From: Heterohyrax brucei
Taxonomy: Eukaryota; Chordata; Mammalia; Hyracoidea; Procaviidae
Length of the DNA stretch: 64,000 nucleotides
NCBI GenBank assembly: GCA_028571685.1
Contig: CM053148.1
Coordinates: forward strand, 85,396,001 to 85,460,000
Direction of reading: 5' to 3'
Numbering within the stretch: the stretch's first letter is position 1; each line of letters opens with the position of its first letter. Shown one piece after another: positions 10,651-21,268 of the stretch. A program made the translations under genes and the position numbers. The notes under the pieces were generated by a model. The model did no database searches. It worked only from the letters and a program-made list of their open reading frames with translations, and was not told the origin of the DNA.

Positions 10651-12888
10651 TATTGTTGTTGTTAGTTGCCGTCTAGTTCATTCTGACTCGTACACAGCAA
10701 CCACACGTAGACCAGAAGAAACATCATCCGGTCCTGTTCCATTCTCAAAAGGCTTGGTTATGTTTGAGCCCATTGTTGAGGACACTATGTCAATCTATCG
10801 CCATTAATGTTTTTTTCTCTTTTCACTGACATTCTAGTTTACCACTCATGATATCCTTCTGGGACTGGTCCCTTCTGACAAAACCCCAAAGTACATGGAT
10901 GAAGCTTTGCTATCTTTGTTTCCAAGGAGCAGTCTGGCTTCACTTCTTCCAAGACAAACTTGTTCATTCTTCTGGCAGTCTGTAGTATGTTCAGTATTCT
11001 TCACCAACACTATAATTTCAAAGACATCATTTCTTCTTTGTTCCTCCTTATTCTTGTCCAGCTTTCACATGCATAGAAGGTGATTGCAAACACCATGGCT
11101 TGAGTCAGGTCAGGTGCAGCTTAGTCCTCTTAGCTTTTCAACACTTTAAAGACGTCTTTTGCAGCATATTTACCTGACACATCCTTTGATTGCTTGATTA
11201 TTGTTTTTAAGTGCATTGATTGAGGATCCAAGGAAAATGAAAACCTTAACAATGTTAACATTTTTGCTTATCATGATGTTGTTTATTTGTCCAGGTTGTG
11301 AGGACTTTTGTTTTCTTTGTGTTGAGGTATAATCCACACTGAAGGCTGTAGTTTTTTACCTTCAGTTGTAAGTGCTTCAAGCTCTCTTCCCTTTCAGCAA
11401 GCAAAGCTGTCCTATCTGCATATCAAAGATTGTTAATAAGTCTTCTTCCAGTCCTGATGCCCCATTTTCTTCACAAAGTACAGCTTCTCAGACTGCTCAG
11501 CACACAAGTTGAATAAGTATGGTGAAATGATACAACCCCGACACACACCCTTCTTGACTGTAAACCATGCCATATTCCCTGTTTTATCTGAACAACTTCC
11601 CTTCGTCTATGTGTGGTCCCCCATGAGTAGTATGGAATTCCCATTCTTCATGATGTTATCCATAATTTGTTATGATCCACACAGAGGAATGCCAAATGCA
11701 TTTGTATAGTTAATAAAACTTGTATAAATATATTTCTGGTATAGTCAGATTTTAGCCAGGACACATCTGACATCAGCAATGATATCCATTGTCCCATGTC
11801 CTCTCCGGAATCTGGCAAAAATTTTTGGCTGTTCTCTGTTGAGAGACTGCCACAGCAATTTTTGGATTATGTTCAGTAGAGTTTTATTTATGTGTATGAT
11901 GTTGATAATTCTATTCAATAATTTCTCCCTTTTATTTGATCACTAGTCTTTGGAATGAACACTAATATGGATCTCTTCCAGCCAGTTGGTCAGGTAGCTG
12001 TCTTCTAAATTTCTTGGCATAGATGAGTGAGCACTTGGGATCTGTTTGCTGAACATCTTCAGTTGGTGTTCTATCAACTCCTGGAGCCTTGTTGTTCACC
12101 ACTGCCTTCAGTGAAGCTGTATTTCTTGCTTTAAAACTGTCAATTGTGGATCATACACTATGTTCTGAATGATTGAAGATCAAAGCATTCTTTTTCTACA
12201 ATGACTCTGCATAGTCCTTCCATATTCCTTGAATGCTTCCTGCTTCATTTAGTTTTTCCCCTTTCAGTGTTACAACTCCAAGCTTGAACTTTTCTCTTTT
12301 GTTCTTTCATCTGGAGAAATGCTGAGCATGTTCTTTTCTTTTGATTTTCTAACTCTAGATCTTTGCACATTTCATCATAACACTTTGTGTTCTTCAGTCA
12401 CTTGTTGGGATCTTCTTTTCAGATCTTTGACTTCATTTCTTTCATTCATTCTAGCTACTATGTGTTCAAAAGCAGGTTTAAGAGTCTCTTCTCACATTCA
12501 TTTCGGTCTTTACTTTCTATTCTGTCATTTTAATGACCTTTTGCTTTATTCATACAGAATGTCCTTCATATAAGATGTCCTTTCTTCACATAGAATGTCC
12601 TTCCAAAACATATCTGGCCTTCAGTCATTAGTGTTCAGTGAGTCAAACCTATTCTTGAGATGGTCTGTAAATACAGGTAGGATATACTCAAGATTAAACT
12701 TTGACTCTCATGGACTTGTTTTAATTTTATTCAGCTTCAGCTTAAACTTGCATATAAACAAGTGATGGTCTATTCCAAAGCTGATCCTTGGCCTTGATCT
12801 AACTGATAATATCGGCCTTTTTCATTATCTCTTTCCACTGATATAAATGGTTCAATGCCCGTGCATTCTCTCTGGGTGGATTCACATG
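10651..12888 (-). pseudogene. RTE (BovB-like) LINE: 3' end and reverse transcriptase, dead
   Basis: This is the 3' two-thirds of a nearly full-length non-LTR retrotransposon on the minus strand. The 3' tail (ttgttgttgtt) lies at 10653-10663. Antisense blocks characteristic of BovB-like RTEs follow, for example 'cctggagccttgttgttcacc' near 12090 and 'ggaatgaacactaatatggat' near 11955. Around 11520-11560 a minus-strand frame reads GCVSGLYHFTILIQLV, a degraded form of the conserved QGC..SP..FN block, then a stop. At 11411-11422 the catalytic YADD box reads YADR, so the second active-site Asp is lost. Several frameshifts and stops are present. The element continues past an inserted LTR-A at 13628. 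Confidence 0.88.
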
Positions 12889-13622
12889 TGTTTCAGTCAT
12901 ATGGTACTGCTCTAACAGAAATACCAGGAATGGATGGCTCTAACAAAGAACAGTTCATTCTCACACAGTCCAGTAAGCTAGAAGTCCAAATTCAGGATAC
13001 CAGCTCCAGTGAAATGCACTCACTCACTGTTGGCTCCGGAGGAAGGTCCTTGTGTTACATCTGTCTTTCTTCAGTGTGAGAGCATCTTGGCAGAGAAGCA
13101 TCAGGTCTGAAGGACACACCCTGCTCTTGGCATGGCTTTCTTGAAGATATGAGACCCCACCTCTCTGCTTGCTTCCCTTTCCTTTTACCTTGTGTAGGCT
13201 AAAAGGATAAAAGGTGATGGAAGCTACAGTCTAGGGAAACTCCCTTGGTAAGGGTGTTGCAGTCTCATCCTAATCCTCTTTTAATGTAAGCCTATCTATT
13301 AACAACCTCTGGTGGTGCAGTGGGTTACGTGCTACATCTGCTAAGCAAAAGGGTAGCAGTTCAAATCTGCCAGGTGCTCCTCGGAAACTCTACGGAGCAG
13401 TTCTACTCTGTCTATAGGGTTGCTGTGAGTCGAATCAACTCACAGCACTTGGTTTGGTTTGGTTTGGTTTTGGTTAGTTCTGTGTATTAACCACAGGAAG
13501 AGATTAGGATTTACAAAATAGAAAAATCACAAACTGGAGAGCAATCACACTAAATACAGTGAATCATGTCCTAGCCAAATTGCCACACACATTTTTGGGG
13601 GGACACAATTCAATCCATGACA
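12889..13622 (-). mobile_element. Solo LTR-A inserted in RTE
   Basis: Starts 'tgtttcagtcatatgg', with 'gctctaacagaaatacca', 'ggctctaacaaagaacag', 'gagagcaatcacac' and 'ggggggacacaattcaatcc', and ends 'ccatgaca'. The TSDs are acatg (12884-12888) and acata (13623-13627). RTE sequence resumes on both sides. A SINE is nested at 13304-13484. Confidence 0.9.
13304..13484 (+). mobile_element. AfroSINE type 1 nested in LTR-A
   Basis: Head 'aacctctggtggtgcagtggg', end 'gctgtgagtcgaatcaactc', tail (ggttt)n. The 7-bp TSD tattaac (13297-13303 and 13485-13491) restores the LTR sequence 'ctattaaccacagg' when the SINE is removed. Confidence 0.95.
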
Positions 13623-13627
13623 ACATA

Positions 13628-13950
13628 CATAGTTGCTATTTATGCTGTTGAAAAAAACTAAGTCATAAGACATTGGTCTTGAAAAATTCTATCATTCAAT
13701 CTCTGGTGTCATTCTATTTTCCAACTACTGATCCTTGTTCTTTGTTTTCAAATTTTGCATTTTAATCACCAGTAACCATACAAATGCATTTTAATTGTAT
13801 ATTTGATCAATTTCGGATTCAAAAGTTAGTAAAAATCCTCAATTTCTCTATCTTTGCGATTAGTGTTTAGCACATAAATTTGATAACAGTAATCTTACCT
13901 GGTCTTCCTTGTGGTTGTACAGATATCATCCTATCACTGACAGCACTGTA
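13628..13950 (-). pseudogene. RTE LINE: 5' part (endonuclease region)
   Basis: Continuation of the 10651-12888 element. Antisense blocks include 'cattcaatctctggtgtcat', 'ttttccaactactgatcctt', 'cattttaatcaccagtaacca' and 'cctatcactgacagcactgta', the order expected for the apurinic-endonuclease region of BovB-like RTEs. No open frame survives. Confidence 0.8.
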
Positions 13951-13962
13951 AGCTCCCTAGAA

Positions 13963-14122
13963 GTGCAGTGATTCAGAGATATGGCTACAGTCGTTAACCA
14001 AAAGATCAGCGGCTCAAATCCATCAGCCACTGTATGGAAACCCTGTGGAGCAGCTCTACTCTGTCTAATAGGTTCACTACAAGTCAGAATGACCTCACTG
14101 TCATGGAATTTTTTTGGTGTTT
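13963..14122 (+). mobile_element. AfroSINE type 1
   Basis: 'cagtcgttaaccaaaagatca', 'cgctcaaatcc' region, 'aaaccctgtggagcagctcta', 'gttcactacaagtcagaatg'. Inserted in the RTE. Confidence 0.85.
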
Positions 14123-14129
14123 AAAAAAA

Positions 14130-14508
14130 AACACCGTGTTTCAAAATAAGTCTTGACATGGTCTTCTTGACAGTGATTGTGAGGCTGTTCCTCTTCAGCT
14201 TGCCGTTCTTGTGATGGTCCAGTTCGAAATGACCAATACCTGTCCACCTCACCTCACTAGTGCCTCAGATACTGATCTTCAAGCATTCCACTTCATTTCT
14301 GGTAACTGTCAGTTTTCTTAGATTCTTACTTTCACACTCCACATTTCAATTACTAATGGATGCTTGTGCCTGTTTCTTCCCATTTCATTCATGTCACGTC
14401 GGGAAACAAAGATCCCGAAAGCTTTGCTCCGTCCACAGCATTGAGGTCAACTCTCCTTTGAAGAGGCAGCTATTCCTATGTCACATTCTGAGTGCCTCCC
14501 AACAGGAT
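14130..14508 (-). pseudogene. RTE LINE: 5' end region
   Basis: 'gaggctgttcctcttcagctt' and 'catggtccagttcgaaatga'-like blocks continue the RTE 5' region past the SINE. This makes the original element span roughly 10651-14508, interrupted by an LTR and a SINE. Confidence 0.65.
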
Positions 14509-14545
14509 TAGCAGCCAAGTTCTTAACCATTGCCACCAGGACTCA
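14509..14545 (-). mobile_element. SINE 5' fragment
   Basis: 'ttagcagccaagttcttaacc' then 'attgccaccaggactc' is the antisense tRNA-like head of a SINE. Confidence 0.8.
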
Positions 14546-15171
14546 GTTTTCTTTAGAATTCCTGAGGTAAAGGAATTTTAAGGAAGCAACTGTCATATAC
14601 ATGATGAAGCTGCTTATAAAACAATCCCTCATCTCTCAGTTTTTCCTAATGAATTTTATAAAGCCATTTTAATTTCTCTGAAAATAAGCAATCTTTTTTT
14701 TATGTTCTTTAATATGTATCACCCAGACCACTTATGGTGCTATATTGCACAGACAGAGGAAATGTCTGTGTTCACATGTATTTTTATTTGTTTTGTTTGT
14801 TTCTTTTCACTACTCTATTTGTTGAAGTCAAATTTAAGTGAGATTTTTTTATAATACTTATTCAATCCCTGAAATCTTGAATGAAGTTATATGTGGTCTT
14901 ATTTGAAATGTAAATGTGTTCCATGAATAAGCAAGGAACCTGAGACATTAAGGTATATGCTCAACTCAACAACAAAAATTAATATTTTTAGGAGACCTTT
15001 TGAAAAAGGGCCAGAAGAGTTCACCAAATCTTTGATAGAAGTTCATCTGTGTTTCAAAAAAAAGATTGACTGCATCCCATTTATCAGTCACCACACTCTG
15101 TGCTGGGGGCAGAGAGATGGTGAGAAAACAGGTCCAGCGTCCAGATCTCTTACCTTCTACAGAGTAAATAG
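14546..15171. other. No recognised gene or repeat
   Basis: AT-rich, about 625 bp. The open frame at 14957-15241 runs into the LTR-B that follows and is not convincing. Confidence 0.5.
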
Positions 15172-15719
15172 TGTAAGGTTTAAGGCTGTGTGTCCATCTG
15201 GCTGGGCTACGATTCTCAGTGGCTTCGCAATGATGATATAGTTTGCCAGTACAATAATTATATAACCACGTTCATGATAAAATCTGATGTAATGTGATCA
15301 CCTCCATGACGGGATCTGTTATGAGTAGCCAAATCTGTTCAGAGAGAGTTGTTTCCCTGGGATTCAGTGGCCTGCATCCTATGTAGGTGGACTTTCATAA
15401 AGGCTCTCCAGCTTTTGCTTGCTCTGGATCCTGCAACCAGCTCCTGATTACCTGAACTCCTATTTCTAGTATTTGAGCTAGCAGCTGACCTGCTGATCTT
15501 TAGTTCACCAGTCCCTGCAGCTACGTGAGTTAGGAAAAGCCTCAAGCCTGACACACGAACTTGGGATTTTCCAGCCTCTACCATTCTAGGAGCCATGTTT
15601 TTGCTGTAAATTGCCCTCTTTCTATCTCTAGCTCTCTCTTTCTTTCTACATATATGTGTGTATATATGTAGACACTTCACTGATTTTACTTCTCTAGAGA
15701 ACCCAGCCTAAGATAGACA
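15172..15719 (+). mobile_element. Solo LTR-B
   Basis: Begins 'tgtaaggtttaaggctgtgtg', with 'catctggctgggctacgattc', 'acttgggattttccagcctc' and 'cttctctagagaacccagcc', and ends near 'taagatagaca'. It is the same family as the minus-strand copy at 63266-63949. No clear TSD here. Confidence 0.75.
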
Positions 15720-15804
15720 TGGAAGCAAATTATTACTCTAATAAGCCAGCACACAAAAGAAATTATGTTTAAGGTGCTATGAGCTTATGGTTCAGAGGGC
15801 AGGG

Positions 15805-15950
15805 AGTGGTCCCAGTGCTGATTCACTGGTAGAATTTCCTGCAGATTTTAGACTTGCCAACTCCTACAGTCACATGAGTCAATGCACTGGAAACAAACAT
15901 CTCTTGCTATGTGTCTAACTATATGTATCTCATATGTAGTTTAGTGATAG
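15805..15950 (+). mobile_element. Probable LTR-B-like 3' fragment
   Basis: 'ggtagaatttcctgcagattt', 'agacttgccaactcctacagt' and 'cacatgagtcaatgcac' resemble the end of LTR-B class elements. Truncated by the composite SINE that follows. Confidence 0.4.
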
Positions 15951-15952
15951 AA

Positions 15953-16139
15953 CTATTGCCTCTCATGTAAGAGACCAAGGTTGAAATCTGGGACAACGGA
16001 CTTCATGCTCAGCCACTGCCTGTCAATCAGTGGAGGCTTGCATACTGCCTGATACTGAACGACTTCCAGCAGAGCTTCTAGAATAAGATGAGCTATGAAG
16101 AACAGTCTAGCCATTGTTTCCAAACTTCAGCTGTCTCCG
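15953..16139 (+). mobile_element. Composite tRNA/RTE SINE, 5' part
   Basis: 'tagtgatagaactattgcctc' and 'agaccaaggttgaaatctggg' (tRNA-like B box) are followed by 'ctgtcaatcagtggaggcttg' and 'gaacgacttccagcagagctt'. Continues after an inserted LTR-A at 16551. Confidence 0.75.
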
Positions 16140-16550
16140 TGTCTTAGAAGTACTGTAACAAGAATCCCACAAGTGGGTAGCTTTAGTGACCAGAAATTGA
16201 TTCTCTCCCAGTTTAGAAGGCTGGAAGTTTGAATTCAGGTCACTAGCTCTCAGGGAAGTTTCTTTCTCTGTTCTTTTTAAGGGAAAATCTTTATCTTAGC
16301 TTCTCTAGCTTCAGTGTTCCTCGTTGTGATCTCCAGGTGACATTTGTATTCCCTGACTTGTGCTTCTTTGTTTCTGGACCTACTGTGCTTTTCTTAAATA
16401 TCAAAAATGGTTAAGTTTAAGATACACCCTACATTGATGTGATCTCATTAACATAGCAAAGAAAACTCTATTCCCGAATAGGATTACACCCACAAGTATA
16501 AGATTTAGAATTCTTGCACATATTTGGGGATGTGTTTTCTATGTATCACA
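16140..16550 (-). mobile_element. LTR-A inserted in composite SINE
   Basis: Starts 'tgtcttagaagtactgtaac' and has 'cacaagtgggtagctttagtg', 'ttagaaggctggaagtttg' and 'cacatatttggggatgtg'. It has weaker similarity to LTR-A than the other copies and looks old. Confidence 0.6.
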
Positions 16551-16692
16551 TCAGTCAACCTATGGATCACAATGGACCAGTGTACAACCAGTCACAGGGA
16601 TGGCATGAGACAGGGCAGTATTTCATCCAGGTTTGCAATGAGCTGACATTAGTTGGGGTCTGACTCAACAGCCTCAAACAGCAACAATATGA
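16551..16692 (+). mobile_element. Composite tRNA/RTE SINE, 3' part
   Basis: 'cctatggatcacaatggacca', 'cacagggatggcatgagacag', 'ggtctgactcaacagcctc' and 'aaacagcaacaatatg' complete the element begun at 15953. Its end copies the RTE 3' end. Confidence 0.7.
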
Positions 16693-17794
16693 GAGCAGAG
16701 AGGAGAAAATACTGAAGGTATTATTTTTATGTTAATCAAACAGTCTGCTTTATAAAGAACAATAGTATAAAAATTAACATCACACAAATTAAAGATACAG
16801 TATTAGAACTCCTTACCAGGAAGAGTATTCAGTCTTACTCAGCTTATTTAGTAGTCTTCACACTTAAGGGACTAGTTTTTATTCAGTTAAGTTGGGTTTG
16901 TTTTGATTAGATTACACTTGGTTTGCTAGGGTTGGTTTTGAGTTTTGCTCTCATTTTTCTAAAAGACCCAACCTGAGTTGCAATAATGTTTAGAAACATA
17001 AGTTGGTACTTGTTTATGAAAGCAAATAACAGAACATCTGTTATAAGTGTAAAATTTGAAGGAAAACCATGTTATTAAGAAATTTAGTTCCATGTATGCT
17101 ATAATTCTTTTAAGTCAACAGAGATTACATTAACATGCGTAAATACTGCTTGAGTAGTATTTCCGTACAAAAAGTTGTGAAAAACAGGAAAGTAGTTTTC
17201 AGACTTTTTATACTTTTCCTCCTTTTCCTTCATGCGCAAAGCAAGTATGCAAAACTCTTTATGTGAATATTCCTCCATACAGCATGTAAATGTACCTTTT
17301 TCCTTAAAAACATCAATATCTTATCTCCATGCTTTGTTATGGAAAAAGATGACTGACATACTGACATAGATTTACACACTTTTCTGCCCCAGAGATGATA
17401 TTTAACAATTAAAAAAAAAGATTTGCAGAGGACAAGCAGTTCTAACTCATGGGCAGTCAAAATCAGAAGAATGTTGCTGCATCAGTTACAATGGGATTCA
17501 TAAAGGCAGTCTCCCTAGCAACATTATTTTCATAAGTCATAAAACTGTCTCATTTTGCTTTTATCATGAAAAAACTGAGGCCCATGTTATCATTTCTCCT
17601 GTATTCCATTCATTCTATACTCTCACACAGATACAGTTGTATTCAAAAGGAGCATTATGGACAGAAAAGATTTATCATGGCATTGGTATGCATTCTTTAA
17701 AACCACTATGTTATGATATTTTGTGATGATAGCCTTAGGGGATTAAGACATGGAAATAATTCACTAAGGAAGAAGTTGTACAATAGCTGTATAG
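16693..17794. other. No recognised gene or repeat
   Basis: About 1.1 kb of AT-rich, apparently single-copy sequence. The antisense open frame at 17230-17460 has no recognisable homology. Confidence 0.5.
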
Positions 17795-18366
17795 ACAAGC
17801 CTTGCAATATATTTTGCGGCAAGAAATCAAAAGATGCATTTCATTGGACATATTTGCTGCAAAACCTCTTTAAAGTGTTAGAAACTGAAGATGTCACTTT
17901 GAAGACTAAGGTGTGCTTGACCTAGGCCACAGTATTTTCAACTGTATCATGCATATGTGACAGCTAGACAAAGAATGAGGAAGACAGAAGAAGAATTGAT
18001 GCCTTTGAATTGTGGTGTTGGAGAAGAATATCATATGTATCATAGACTGCCAAAACAATGAACAAATCTGTCTTGAAAGAAGCACAACCAGAGCAATCCT
18101 TGGAAGCAAAGACAGCAAGACTTACATACTTTGGACATGTTGTCAGAAAGGATCAGTCCTTGGAGAAAGACATCATACTTGGTAAAGCAAAGGGTCAGCG
18201 CAAAAGAGGAAGACCTTTAACAAGATGGATTGGCACAGAGGCTGCGACAAAAGAGTCCAAGCATAACAATGATTATGTGCATGGTACAGGATGGGGCAGT
18301 GTTTCTTTCTGTTGTACTCAGGGTCGCTGTAAGTTGGAACTGACTAGATAGCACCTAACAACACCA
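17795..18366 (+). pseudogene. RTE (BovB-like) LINE 3' end with RT C-terminus
   Basis: The clearest RTE 3' end in the window. It reads 'aaatcaaaagatgcatttcat', 'gaagactaaggtgtgcttgac', 'gaagaattgatgcctttgaat', and the frame 18058-18351 contains LGKAKGQRKRGRPLTRWIGT, the basic block near the C-terminus of RTE reverse transcriptases. It ends at 'gcacctaacaacacc'. 5'-truncated and frameshifted, so not functional. Confidence 0.92.
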
Positions 18367-18526
18367 AAATGTATAGTGTCAGTTATGTAGCTTCAGAAAT
18401 TAAAGTAAGCTTTTTAGGTTGAAATGTCTGCCTTTCTAAAGGGAGTTAAATTATTTGTCCACAAAAAACTTTTGGTGGATGGAACAGTTTTAGAGTCAAC
18501 AAATTTTCAGCTCTAGTAAGAATACA

Positions 18527-18715
18527 GAGAACCCCGGTGGCTGCATAGTTGGCAGTCACCTGCTAAGCACAAGGTAGGTGGTCTCCCTACCAATCCTACA
18601 GCAGGGGAAAGATAGGGCAATCTGCTTCCGTAAAGATTTACAGCCTTGGAAACTCTATGGAGCAGTTCTACTACTTCCTGTAGAGTTGCTATGAGTTGCA
18701 ATTGACTCATCAGCT
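18527..18715 (+). mobile_element. AfroSINE type 2
   Basis: 'gaaccccggtggctgcatag', 'cagcaggggaaagatagggc', 'cgtaaagatttacagccttgg', 'gttgctatgagttgcaattg'. Followed directly by a G-rich stretch (18716-18750). Confidence 0.9.
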
Positions 18716-18750
18716 GCGGGGATGGGGGGGGAGGGTGCGGGGGTGGTAGT
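18716..18750. repeat. G-rich tract
   Basis: 'gcggggatgggggggga' then 'gggtgcgggggtggt' has at least four G runs of three or more, so a plus-strand G-quadruplex is possible. It directly abuts a SINE 3' end. Confidence 0.8.
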
Positions 18751-18902
18751 TTTAGAATGAGACTACAGCAACAGAGACGAATTACTAAAAATTTTAAATG
18801 GCTGCACATTCATTGAGTAAATTGAGTTCCTAAAGGCAAGCTGCAAGTGTGTTAAAAAAATACATTAGCATCAAATTTTTATGTTGTCCTTATTTGAATA
18901 CA

Positions 18903-18930
18903 ACTGACTCAACGGCACTTGGCTGGCAGA
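18903..18930 (+). mobile_element. Ultra-short SINE 3' end
   Basis: 'actgactcaacggcacttgg' plus 'ctggca' is only the last ~25 bp of a SINE, of the same 'cacttggctggc' subtype as the pieces at 5508, 33207 and 59174. Confidence 0.6.
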
Positions 18931-18977
18931 CTTTATATATGTCAACATTTACTATTATGTTAAAGGATCCATAGCAA

Positions 18978-19054
18978 TAAGCCAATAGCCCATTGCCATT
19001 GAGTCAATTCCTGCTCATAACAACCCTATAGGACAGAGTAAAACTGCCCCATGG
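18978..19054 (-). mobile_element. AfroSINE 3' fragment
   Basis: 'cattgccattgagtcaattcc', 'acaaccctataggacagag', 'aactgccccatggga'. Runs into the mariner remnant. Confidence 0.85.
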
Positions 19055-19590
19055 GATTTCTAAGCACTTCACAAACTCCTCTTAGAAAAAGTGCTGCATA
19101 CTTCATTGCTGAATGTCACTACAGTCACATTCAAGGTACTCCCTTTGAGAACTGTGTACTGCAGAGAGCCCCTAGTCTACCCTTCAAAGCAAGTTTGGAA
19201 CTCTGTTTCTTGAATGGCCATCAAGAGCTGTCATCATATTATCCTTGATGTCCTGAATGTCATCCAAATGTCTTCCTTCCATATTTCCTTTATCTTTCAG
19301 TAAAGAAAAAAGTCACTGAGGGTGAGATCAAGTGAGTAGGGAGAGCTTGTTTACTGGCTAAAAACTCCCTCACAGACAACTAGACAATTAAGTTCATGAA
19401 CTTGCCGTCTTGCCATGGTGCACAATGGCCATTCCAGAAAGAGTTTCAAAATTGCTTTGAAGGGTAGACTAGATGCTAGCATCAGTGTATAGCTTCCCAA
19501 AGGGAGTACCTGGAAGGTGACCATAGTGATACTCATCAGTGAGGTATGCAACAATTAGAACAATTAAGTTTGCAGACTTGTCAGACCTCA
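19055..19590 (-). mobile_element. Fold-back (palindromic) mariner derivative, copy A
   Basis: Read on the minus strand: a terminal repeat starting 'tgaggtctgacaag', then about 130 bp of transposase C-terminus in inverted orientation, then 'agccagtaaacaagctctccc' and the C-terminal coding region in the forward direction, ending in a degraded terminal repeat. The same order is seen at 62444-62979. The transposase reading frames are broken and the N-terminal half is absent. The TA target sites are degraded. Confidence 0.85.
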
Positions 19591-19753
19591 TTCATACATA
19601 CACATTACACTGTGTTGTAGATTGAATTGTGGCCTCCAAAAATATGTTACAACTTGGCTAGACCATGATTCCCAGTATTGTGTGGCTGTCGTCATTTTGT
19701 GATCCTGTGTGATTTTCCTATGTGCTATAAATCCTAACCTCTGTGATATTAAT

Positions 19754-19914
19754 GGAATCCTGGTGGTACAGTGGTTAAGAGCTTATACTACTAACCTAAA
19801 GGTCGGCAGCTGGAATCCACCAGCCGCTGCTTGGACACCCTATGGGGCAGTTTTAATCAAGGCTATAGTGCTACTGTGAGTTGGAAGTGACTCCAGGACA
19901 ACAGGTTTCATGAC
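19754..19914 (+). mobile_element. AfroSINE type 1 in LTR-A
   Basis: 'aatcctggtggtacagtgg', 'aaaggtcggcagctggaatcc', 'ctactgtgagttggaagtgac'. TSD attaat (19748-19753 and 19915-19920), extending to nine bases with one mismatch. Confidence 0.93.
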
Positions 19915-20039
19915 ATTAATGAGGGAGGATTAGAGGTAGATATGTTCATAAACAGGACTTAATGTACAGAATAGGTTGCATCTTAATCTTTCTTGAGACA
20001 TGAAAAAAAGACTTGAAGAGTGATATGAGGTAAAAAGAG

Positions 20040-20581
20040 CCCAGAAGACAGAAAGACCCACATGAGTAGGTGACTATATCAAAATATGACCAGAAGAACC
20101 AGATGGTCCTTGTCCACAACCAGTGACACCTGTGTTGGTCCTCACAATGTTTAGTCCCAGTGGCAACATTAAAAAAGGGGGGTCCACTCTAGGCACTCCA
20201 CTAAAAGACCACAAATGATGGTCCAAAGGCCTGGGAGTTCCCCTGGGAGCATGGCCTCTAGATCTGATGCTACACCTGATCATAGATCATTAGTGAGGTC
20301 AACTCTTCAGATAGGAATTGATTGGACTTGGGGACACAGAGTGACCATATCATGTGTACACTTTATCATTCTATGCTTCTATTGGATGCTGTCCTACTGA
20401 CCTCTTACTAGAGGGGAGTGGAGAGGGTAGAATAGAGGGAACAGGAGATTGTTAAGAGGATACGACACATATAGAATGGAAAGGAGGTGTGTGCTGTCAC
20501 CGGGCAAGGAGAGCAGAGGCAACTGCAGATAGGCGGCCATGCAAATCTGAATTGTATTGTAAACTTTCACTCAAACAGAAC
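20040..20581 (+). mobile_element. Afrotherian L1-type 3'-UTR insertion
   Basis: 542-bp 5'-truncated copy. It is the reverse complement of the element at 35432-36234: compare 'gggagttcccctgggagcat' with 'tgctcccaggggaacccct'. It ends 'gtaaactttcactcaaacag' plus an A-rich tail. TSD aaaaagag (20032-20039 and 20582-20589). Calling it L1 3'UTR is inference from the tail, the 5' truncation and the abundance of this sequence type in elephant DNA. Confidence 0.75.
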
Positions 20582-20798
20582 AAAAAGAGAGACAGAGAGA
20601 GAGAAATAATTGAGGAGAGAAGAGGGAAATCCCATACTACCAAGAAAGAAGAGATGAGGGCAGATTGCATCATTTGAACCTGGGGTCTCTATGCCAGAGA
20701 AGCTCCTACATCTGACACCAGAGCTTACAGTTGGAGGAGCCTTCCTCTGGAGCTGGTGCTCTGAATTTAGAATTCCAGCCTCCTAAACTGTGAGATAG

Positions 20799-21205
20799 AC
20801 ACTGAACAAGGAAGACAGAAGAAGAATTGATGCCTTTGAACTGTGTTATTAGAGAAGAACATTGAACCCACCATGGACTGCCAAAAGAACAAACAGATCT
20901 GGTCTGGAAGAACTACAACCAGAGTGCTCCTTGGAAGCAAAGATGACAAGGCTGTGTCTTACACACTTTGGACACATCATCAGCATGAATTAGTCCCTGG
21001 AAAAGGACATCATGTTTGGTATATTGGAGGTCCAGTAAGAAAAAGGCAGACTCTCAACAAGACGAATTGACACAGCGTCTGCAACAATGGACTTAAGCGT
21101 AAAAACTATTGTGAGCATGACACAGGACCAGGCAGTGTCTCATTCTGTTATTCGTAGGGTTATTATCAGCCAGAACTGACTCAACAGCATTCAATGACAG
21201 CAAAA
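20799..21205 (+). mobile_element. RTE 3' end in LTR-A
   Basis: 'gaagaagaattgatgccttt', 'accatggactgccaaaagaac', 'gtccctggaaaaggacatcat', ending 'aatgacagcaaa'. The 10-bp TSDs are tgtgagatag (20789-20798) and tgtgagagag (21206-21215). Confidence 0.92.
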
Positions 21206-21268
21206 TGTGAGAGAGTAAATTATCAACTTGTGGCATTTCTGTTATAGCAGCACTTGATAACTAAGACA

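Larger units (their letters stand above)
19613..21268 (+). mobile_element. LTR-A carrying SINE, L1 and RTE insertions
   Basis: Starts 'tgttgtagattgaattgtgg' and ends 'gcacttgataactaagaca'. The 5-bp TSDs are cactg (19608-19612) and cacag (21269-21273), one mismatch. Removing three later insertions (19754-19914, 20040-20581, 20799-21205) leaves an LTR of about 520 bp, the normal size for the family. Confidence 0.88.

Noticed and set aside
18058-18351. Functional RTE reverse transcriptase
   Set aside because: Only the C-terminal block is present; the element is 5'-truncated and frameshifted.
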